Positions 56,143-64,000 of a DNA stretch of 64,000 nucleotides are shown piece after piece. A program made the position numbers and the translations under genes. Position 1 is the first letter of the stretch, and each line of letters starts with the position of its first letter. A model generated the notes under the pieces. The model ran no database searches. It was not told the origin of the DNA and was given only the letters and a program-made list of their open reading frames with translations. The stretch is from Clostridiaceae bacterium BL-3. GTDB taxonomy: Bacteria > Bacillota > Clostridia > Clostridiales > Clostridiaceae. The DNA is taken from contig CADDXC010000001.1 in the NCBI GenBank assembly GCA_902809985.1, forward strand, positions 310,001 through 374,000, written 5' to 3'.

Positions 56143-57207
56143 TTGAAGAAGATAATTCTAACAGGTGGCGGCTCTGCTGGACATGTTACACCTAATTTGG
56201 CACTGGTTCCCAGTTTGAAGGAATTGGGATATGAGATACAGTATATAGGAACCAGAAATGGAATTGAAAGAAAAATAATAGAAGATGAAAAAATAAAATA
56301 TCACATTATTTCCAGTGGAAAATTGAGAAGGTATTTTGATATAAAAAATTTTACGGATCCCTTTAGAGTACTGAAGGGAATATTTCAGGCCGTGGTTATA
56401 ATGAGAAGGGAAAAACCAAATATAGTATTTTCCAAGGGAGGATTTGTGTCGGTACCCGTGGTTATTGCTGCATATTTAAATAAAATACCTGTCATTATCC
56501 ATGAATCGGATATTACACCTGGACTTGCAAATAAATTATCTATACCCTATTGTACAAAAATTTGCGTTACATTTCCTGAATCCCTGAAAAATGTAAAAGG
56601 ACATGATGCTGTTCTTACGGGAACTCCCATAAGGCAGGAACTCTTAGATGGAAGTAGAATAATTGGAAGAAGGTTGTGTGGATTTACAGATGAAAAGCCA
56701 ATTCTTCTTATAATAGGCGGGAGTCTCGGGTCCAGATTCATAAACAATACAGTGAGGAATTCTTTAAATGAGCTCCTGAGAGTATTTAATATAGTACACA
56801 TATGCGGCAGGGGAAATGTGGATAAATCCTTGAATATGCGAAAAGGATATATTCAGTTTGAATATTTAAACAGGGAACTTCCACATATAATGAATGCGGC
56901 AGATATAGTTGTATCCAGGGCAGGTGCAAATGTCATATTTGAATTACTTGCACTTAAAAAGCCCAATTTGCTTATTCCACTTTCCAGGGCATCCAGCAGG
57001 GGTGATCAGATTTTAAATGCAGCTTCTTTTGAAAAAAGCGGATACAGTATGGTGCTTCAGGAGGAAGAAATGACACAAATGACATTTTTGAATAAAATTA
57101 AAGAACTCTATGCATCCAGGAATAATTACATAAATAATATGAAGGCAAGCCCTGTCCGTCATGGAGTGAGTAAAATCATAAATTTGATAGAAAAATGCAG
57201 CAATTAA
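56143..57207 (+). CDS. murG: UDP-N-acetylglucosamine transferase, MurG type
   Basis: A 354-residue glycosyltransferase that adds GlcNAc to lipid I to make lipid II at the inner face of the membrane. [11 protein letters not shown] near the N-terminus, [26 protein letters not shown], and the C-terminal [15 protein letters not shown] with the UDP-GlcNAc site all match MurG. It stands outside a division/cell-wall cluster, as in several clostridia, so a second copy elsewhere is possible. TTG start after a run of seven G and AAA; an ATG six codons earlier lies before that site. Confidence 0.9.
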   Translation: MKKIILTGGGSAGHVTPNLALVPSLKELGYEIQYIGTRNGIERKIIEDEKIKYHIISSGKLRRYFDIKNFTDPFRVLKGIFQAVVIMRREKPNIVFSKGGFVSVPVVIAAYLNKIPVIIHESDITPGLANKLSIPYCTKICVTFPESLKNVKGHDAVLTGTPIRQELLDGSRIIGRRLCGFTDEKPILLIIGGSLGSRFINNTVRNSLNELLRVFNIVHICGRGNVDKSLNMRKGYIQFEYLNRELPHIMNAADIVVSRAGANVIFELLALKKPNLLIPLSRASSRGDQILNAASFEKSGYSMVLQEEEMTQMTFLNKIKELYASRNNYINNMKASPVRHGVSKIINLIEKCSN

Positions 57208-57263
57208 CTGAATTGGTGCATAAACATATTCTTAATGAATCTTTTGCCTGCCTGCTTTAGCAT

Positions 57264-57305
57264 AGCAAAATACTTTGTGAAAAAAGTGATTATATTTTGC
57301 TTTTT
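57264..57305 (+). terminator. Terminator after murG
   Basis: AGCAAAATA (57264-57272) pairs with TATTTTGCT (57293-57301), followed by T residues. Confidence 0.75.
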
Positions 57306-57424
57306 CTAGAAGGAAAAACAGATCCTGTGTAGAAGTATAAATAATAAGAATTATCACAGTGTATTGATATACTGCTGAACAGATAACTTATAAATGATAT
57401 AAAAGTGAAAGGTGGAGGTAATAT

Positions 57425-57850
57425 ATGAAAAACATAGCTGTAATATATTGGAGTAATGGGGGAAATGTAGAAGTGCTGGCTGATAATATTGTAAAAGGCG
57501 CAGAAGCTGAAGGTGCAAAGGTCACAACAAAACATGTACAGGATGCAAAGGTGGAGGATGTGACTTCTGCAGATGCCGTAGCATTTGGAAGCCCATCTCT
57601 TGACAATAACAAGATAGAACAGGATTATATGGCTCCATTTATTAAAGAATTTAAACTTCTTCCTATTCAGGGAAAGAAAGCTGTACTATTCGGATCCTAT
57701 GGTTGGGATGAAGGTGCATTTTTGAAAGACTGGAAAAAGACTGTAGAAGATTATGGTTTTAAAGTGGTGGGGGAACTTGCAGTTAAAGAAGCTCCTAATG
57801 ATGAACAGCTGCAAAAAGCTAAGGAACTTGGTAAATTACTTGCAGAATAG
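57425..57850 (+). CDS. Flavodoxin, second copy, unusual phosphate loop
   Basis: A 141-residue short flavodoxin. The second FMN loop FGSYGWDEGAF is normal, but the phosphate loop reads SNGGNVE where the usual form is (S/T)xTGN(T/S). FMN binding is still likely. It lies 515 bp before PFOR and could take its electrons. AAGGTGGAGG gives a strong ribosome site. No Fur box is visible in its upstream 200 bp, unlike the other flavodoxin in the window. Ends in a 17-bp hairpin. Confidence 0.88.
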   Translation: MKNIAVIYWSNGGNVEVLADNIVKGAEAEGAKVTTKHVQDAKVEDVTSADAVAFGSPSLDNNKIEQDYMAPFIKEFKLLPIQGKKAVLFGSYGWDEGAFLKDWKKTVEDYGFKVVGELAVKEAPNDEQLQKAKELGKLLAE

Positions 57851-57884
57851 TTTAGGCATGTGGGTCATGAAAATATAAATATAG

Positions 57885-57925
57885 AAGTTCAAAGAACAAT
57901 TATCAAACAATTGTTCTTTGAACTT
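57885..57925. terminator. 17-bp perfect hairpin after the flavodoxin gene
   Basis: AAGTTCAAAGAACAATT (57885-57901) and its exact complement at 57909-57925 around a seven-base loop. The AAGTTCAAAG word also forms the outer arms of the element at 62482-62569. Confidence 0.72.
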
Positions 57926-57948
57926 TAATAGGATTATTTGAAAGTACG

Positions 57949-58013
57949 GGAGATGTGGGCTGCTTGATAAAAATTATTGTTTATTTATTAACGATCAGAC
58001 ATCTCCTTTTTTT
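57949..58013 (+). terminator. Second terminator-like hairpin, possible small RNA end
   Basis: GGAGATGT (57949-57956) pairs with ACATCTCC (57999-58006) followed by TTTTTTTA. It stands 24 bp past another complete hairpin, so it may end a separate short transcript rather than the flavodoxin mRNA. The rest of the 57850-58365 gap is very AT-rich with no other visible gene. Confidence 0.6.
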
Positions 58014-58277
58014 ATATTTTTAAATATCTTTTTTTACTATGTTGAATTCAAAATGAAACTGTATTTTAAAAAAATTGCATCTGTAGTATAGTTTTTATTA
58101 ACCAATTATGGTTGATAGTAGATAATTGGAACTAAAAAATTTTTTTAAAATCGTTTTATATATTTAAAATTTTGTCGTTTTGCTGTATAGTAAAGTTATA
58201 GATCATAAATAAATATAGCTAAATTTTGTACTTTTTAATTAAAATTTTTGCTTCCAGTGTAATTGCTGTACTAATTG

Positions 58278-58286
58278 TGATATAAT
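58278..58286 (+). promoter_or_regulatory. Extended -10 promoter of PFOR
   Basis: TGATATAAT is an extended -10 element (TGnTATAAT). It would give a leader of about 72 bases before the PFOR ATG. No convincing -35 is seen, which is acceptable for extended -10 promoters. Confidence 0.5.
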
Positions 58287-58346
58287 TACTGTATTAGTTT
58301 AAAATTAAAAAGCACAACTATTTATATTTAAAATTTACAATACTAA

Positions 58347-61871
<3,525 letters not shown>

Positions 61872-61881
61872 TAGCTAAAAG

Positions 61882-61912
61882 ACATCGGGCATGAATTGCC
61901 CGGTGTTTTTTT
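61882..61912 (+). terminator. Terminator of the PFOR gene
   Basis: ACATCGGGC (61882-61890) pairs with GCCCGGTGT (61898-61906) with one G-U pair, then TTTTTTT. Confidence 0.9.
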
Positions 61913-61985
61913 GGCTTAACTGATAATTTTTTATTTTTAACTAAAAAAAGCTTTTATTATATTGTAATTAAGGGTAAAATTAAAA

Positions 61986-62125
61986 CATAACAATAAAAGA
62001 GGAGGTGAATATCCCGGTAGGATCAAGACTACAAGTTATAGCTCTGTAAGATACAGGAAAATTTTGTAATTGGGTTATAATATTGATAGGATATCCACCT
62101 TAAAGGTTACCGGGCATATGTTATG
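61986..62125 (+). promoter_or_regulatory. Structured leader that can hide the start of the DUF1292 gene
   Basis: Nested pairings are CATAAC (61986-61991) with GTTATG (62120-62125, containing the start codon) and AGGTGAATATCC (about 62003-62014) with GGATATCCACCT (62089-62100). A competing pair is TATCCCGGTA with TACCGGGCATA (from about 62108), which overlaps the second helix. CTGTA-AGA-TACAG (62043-62055) is a small inner hairpin. A strong GAGGAGGTG sits at the 5' edge with no start codon near. No known riboswitch class fits. Confidence 0.5.
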
Positions 62126-62467
62126 AATGAAGAGGATTTAAATAAGAAGGGCTGCAATAGCGGTGATGAAGTAGAAGAAGCTTGTGATGAAAGGGTTCAT
62201 GATTGCGGCTGTGGGTGCAGCGACTGCGGAGAGCATGAATCATTAGTAGTGGATCTGGAAGATGAAAATGGAAACATAGTTCCCTGTGAAGTGGTTGATG
62301 GATTTGAGTTCAAGGAAAATGAGTATGCTATAGTTCAGAATCCGCAAAATGGAGCTGTATATCTATTTAAAGTAGAGGGAGAAGGTCCGGCAGGTGAGCT
62401 TGTTATCCCTGAGGAGGAAGAATTCAAGGAAGTTTCAGCTTATTACCAGCAGCTGTCACAGGAATAA
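62123..62467 (+). CDS. DUF1292 family protein
   Basis: A 114-residue acidic protein. A Cys-rich start (HDCGCGCSDCGEHE) leads into the DUF1292 domain (VVDLEDENGNIVPCEVVDGF, YAIVQNPQNGAVYLFKV, ending EEEEFKEVSAYY). The family is widespread in Firmicutes and often linked to yrrK/yrzL-type genes; the function is unknown. The extra Cys/His cluster could bind zinc. No good ribosome site is found right before the ATG, while the leader can pair with the start codon, which suggests controlled translation. Confidence 0.82.
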   Translation: MNEEDLNKKGCNSGDEVEEACDERVHDCGCGCSDCGEHESLVVDLEDENGNIVPCEVVDGFEFKENEYAIVQNPQNGAVYLFKVEGEGPAGELVIPEEEEFKEVSAYYQQLSQE

Positions 62468-62481
62468 GCAAGAATGAATAT

Positions 62482-62569
62482 CAAAGTTCAAAGTTTAAAT
62501 ATCAAATTTGGTGGATTTTAGGGCTTAGGCGAAAATCTTCACTATTTGATATTTGTTCTTTGAACTTTG
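62482..62569. repeat. Nested inverted-repeat element between convergent genes
   Basis: Three nested pairs: CAAAGTTCAAAG (62482-62493) with CTTTGAACTTTG (62558-62569), AAATATCAAAT (62497-62507) with ATTTGATATTT (62544-62554), and the core GATTTT (62515-62520) with AAAATC (62532-62537). A CAATTGTGAATTG-type run follows. It may act as a terminator for both flanking genes. Confidence 0.72.
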
Positions 62570-62597
62570 TACTTTAATTGTCAATTGTGAATTGACT

Positions 62598-63242
62598 TCA
62601 CTTCCAGTTCAGCACCTTGATATTGTATGGATTGCTTTTTTTATGATTTATGAGGTATGGATTTCCAACTATATTAAATAATGGCAGATCTGCTAGGGAA
62701 TCGGAGAACATATAGGAGTTCTTGAAGTCAACTTCCAGACCGTCTTTTTTTAAAGACTCCATAAGTCTTCTCACCTTTTCCTCACCCTTACAGTTTTTAC
62801 CGGCTATTTTATTGTAGTGTTTCCCGTTTTTAATGGAAAATATGGTACCTATTATTCTGTCAACATATTCTATTCTATACAATTCTTTCAAATAGAATTC
62901 CGCTGAAGCAGAAATCAGATATATCTTACAGCCTTTATTTTTCAATCTTTTCATAGTATCTAAGCCATCTCTATATAATATCTTACACATTCTTTTTTCG
63001 TAGAATTCTGCCGTCAGGCATTTCATCTTTTCCTCACTTATGCCGTTTATAAATGAAATAAAATTTTCCTTGGCCTTTTTTGCAGTGAACAATCCTATTA
63101 CGAATAAAAAAGCAGAAATGATGCTGAAAGGTGCATACACTATGAGCTTTGGATCCTTTTTCACCATGAATATGTAAAATTCCATAAGGGTTTCCCGGCT
63201 GGTTAAAGTAAAATCAACGTCAAATATAGCAAGTCTTGTCAA
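62598..63242 (-). CDS. HAD-superfamily hydrolase, subfamily IB (SerB-like)
   Basis: About 214 residues. Motif I is FDVDFTLTS (Asp8 and Asp10), motif II ISASAEFYL, motif III and IV in a basic segment and MFSDSLADLPLF, the order of HAD-IB phosphatases (phosphoserine phosphatase-like; also some phospholipid-phosphate enzymes). A hydrophobic stretch (IVYAPFSIISAFLFVIGLF) in the cap region suggests contact with the membrane. The start chosen is a TTG after GGGGTGA; an upstream in-frame ATG would add 49 residues with no homology. Confidence 0.8.
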   Translation of the reverse strand: MTRLAIFDVDFTLTSRETLMEFYIFMVKKDPKLIVYAPFSIISAFLFVIGLFTAKKAKENFISFINGISEEKMKCLTAEFYEKRMCKILYRDGLDTMKRLKNKGCKIYLISASAEFYLKELYRIEYVDRIIGTIFSIKNGKHYNKIAGKNCKGEEKVRRLMESLKKDGLEVDFKNSYMFSDSLADLPLFNIVGNPYLINHKKSNPYNIKVLNWK

Positions 63243-63468
63243 ATAATCACCCCATCTATTCTTTAAGCAGTAAACCTTCTTCTTTTCTATAATATCATAT
63301 GGATAACTTGATTGAAAAGATAATTTAACTATGACATAAATTGCAGGCAGTAACAAAGTCACAATATCTGATATTTGAGCCTTGAACAAGGTAGGAAATT
63401 GTTCAGGATAATGATAAAATGTAATTATAATATTAATATTTTATTAAATTTTAAAGAAGGGGTTTACA

Positions 63469-64000
63469 ATGAGTGAATGTGTTAGTAACTTTTTTTTATA
63501 CAATGATGAAATAAGAAAAAGGGAGGAATTTGAAGATAATATATTTAAAGAGGGAAAGTCCCTGTATGAAGTAATTCGAATAATAGACGGAAAACCTTTA
63601 TTTTTAAAAGCTCATCTGGATAGACTGAACAATTCTTCTAATATAACAGACTTAAAACTGTGGCTCGGCAGAAAAGAAATTGTGGACAGTATCTTTAAAT
63701 TGATACATATAAATGAAATTTACAGCGGCAATGTAAAGCTTATATTTAATTTTTATAAAAATAATAAGTTTTTGGCATATTTTGTAGAACATCATTATCC
63801 CACTTCAAGGGACTATGAAGTGGGGGTGAAAACCGATTTTTTTCACATTGAAAGAGAAAATCCAAATGCCAAGGTGATAAATAGGAAGTTTAAGGTCCGG
63901 GTGAATAAGAAGATAACGGAAAGCGGTATATTTGAAGCAGTACTTGTGGATGATGAAGGTAATATAACTGAAGGCAGCAAGTCCAATATATTTATGATAA
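63469..64000 (+). CDS. Class IV aminotransferase/4-amino-4-deoxychorismate lyase family (partial)
   Basis: The frame runs off the right end after 177 codons. The PLP-fold type IV features seen are the early EGKSLYEVIRIIDGKPLFL, the Arg in KAHLDRLNN, the catalytic Lys in NRKFKVRVN (where the family has a Lys about 155 residues in), and EAVLVDDEGNITEGSKSNIF at the edge. Members are branched-chain aminotransferases, D-amino acid aminotransferases or PabC. The N-terminal form fits PabC-like proteins, but the missing end prevents a choice. ATG after AAGAAGGGG. Confidence 0.82.
   Translation, partial: MSECVSNFFLYNDEIRKREEFEDNIFKEGKSLYEVIRIIDGKPLFLKAHLDRLNNSSNITDLKLWLGRKEIVDSIFKLIHINEIYSGNVKLIFNFYKNNKFLAYFVEHHYPTSRDYEVGVKTDFFHIERENPNAKVINRKFKVRVNKKITESGIFEAVLVDDEGNITEGSKSNIFMI

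Noticed and set aside
63243-63389. N-terminal extension of the HAD phosphatase from an upstream ATG
   Set aside because: The extra 49 residues precede the motif I start unnaturally, and a TTG with GGGGTGA lies exactly at the domain start.

Overview
The window is an AT-rich, low-GC Firmicute chromosome. Strong GGAGG-type ribosome sites, frequent TTG/GTG starts, tandem T-box leaders, PFOR, flavodoxins, a DUF3793 protein and an FdhH-type formate dehydrogenase all point to an anaerobic Clostridium. From memory of gene order (a Cys-type formate dehydrogenase about 40 genes before PFOR) it resembles the acetogens C. ljungdahlii / C. autoethanogenum; that placement is inference and needs a database check. 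I see no rRNA, tRNA, CRISPR array, prophage or intact insertion sequence.

Layout. 0-4.3 kb: bioB under a BirA-type operator, an ECF sigma/anti-sigma pair with its own ECF promoter, and a LysM protein. 4.3-11.4 kb: an alpha-ribazole salvage pair (CblT/CblS-like), a cardiolipin synthase, a zinc-ribbon protein and a heterodimeric ABC exporter. 11.5-19.8 kb: a sugar-acid catabolic operon (aldolase, YjhG/YagF-type dehydratase, two-part UxaA-type dehydratase, MFS carrier, LarA-family racemase/epimerase) behind a promoter and a palindromic operator, followed by its likely IclR regulator. 19.8-30.4 kb: xpt, nitroreductase, 2-hydroxyacid dehydrogenase, a formate dehydrogenase lacking its N-terminal Fe-S domain, rarA, a secreted transglutaminase-like protein, a Fur-box-controlled flavodoxin/DUF3793 pair, a DUF1002 protein and a beta-hydroxyacid dehydrogenase. 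30.5-43.8 kb: a structured intergenic element of unknown nature, a chemoreceptor, the leuACDB operon behind two T-boxes in series, then a GlpA-like/GlpB-like/DUF1667/MBL-hydrolase/NRAMP-like cluster. 44-57 kb: topoisomerase IV (parE, parC), glpF-glpP-glpK, a DJ-1 family protein, an M16 peptidase, recJ and a murG-type transferase. 57-64 kb: a second flavodoxin, PFOR, a DUF1292 protein behind a structured leader, a HAD phosphatase and a partial class IV aminotransferase.

How the genes work together. The sugar-acid operon would dehydrate aldonates to 2-keto-3-deoxy acids and split them to pyruvate, which PFOR oxidises, passing electrons to ferredoxin or flavodoxin. GlpF, GlpP and GlpK form a glycerol uptake module with a leader terminator as the probable GlpP target. 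The FAD/FAD/DUF1667 trio looks like an anaerobic glycerol-3-phosphate or 2-hydroxyacid dehydrogenase, but its tight linkage to a metallo-beta-lactamase hydrolase and an NRAMP-like carrier lacking the metal-site motif suggests another substrate.

The most unusual non-coding content is (i) a dispersed GGGTCAG palindrome module at gene ends, (ii) nested inverted repeats sharing a GATTTT...AAAATC core, (iii) a two-hairpin element with an 18-bp tandem duplication near 30.6 kb, and (iv) a leader before the DUF1292 gene that can hide the start codon.
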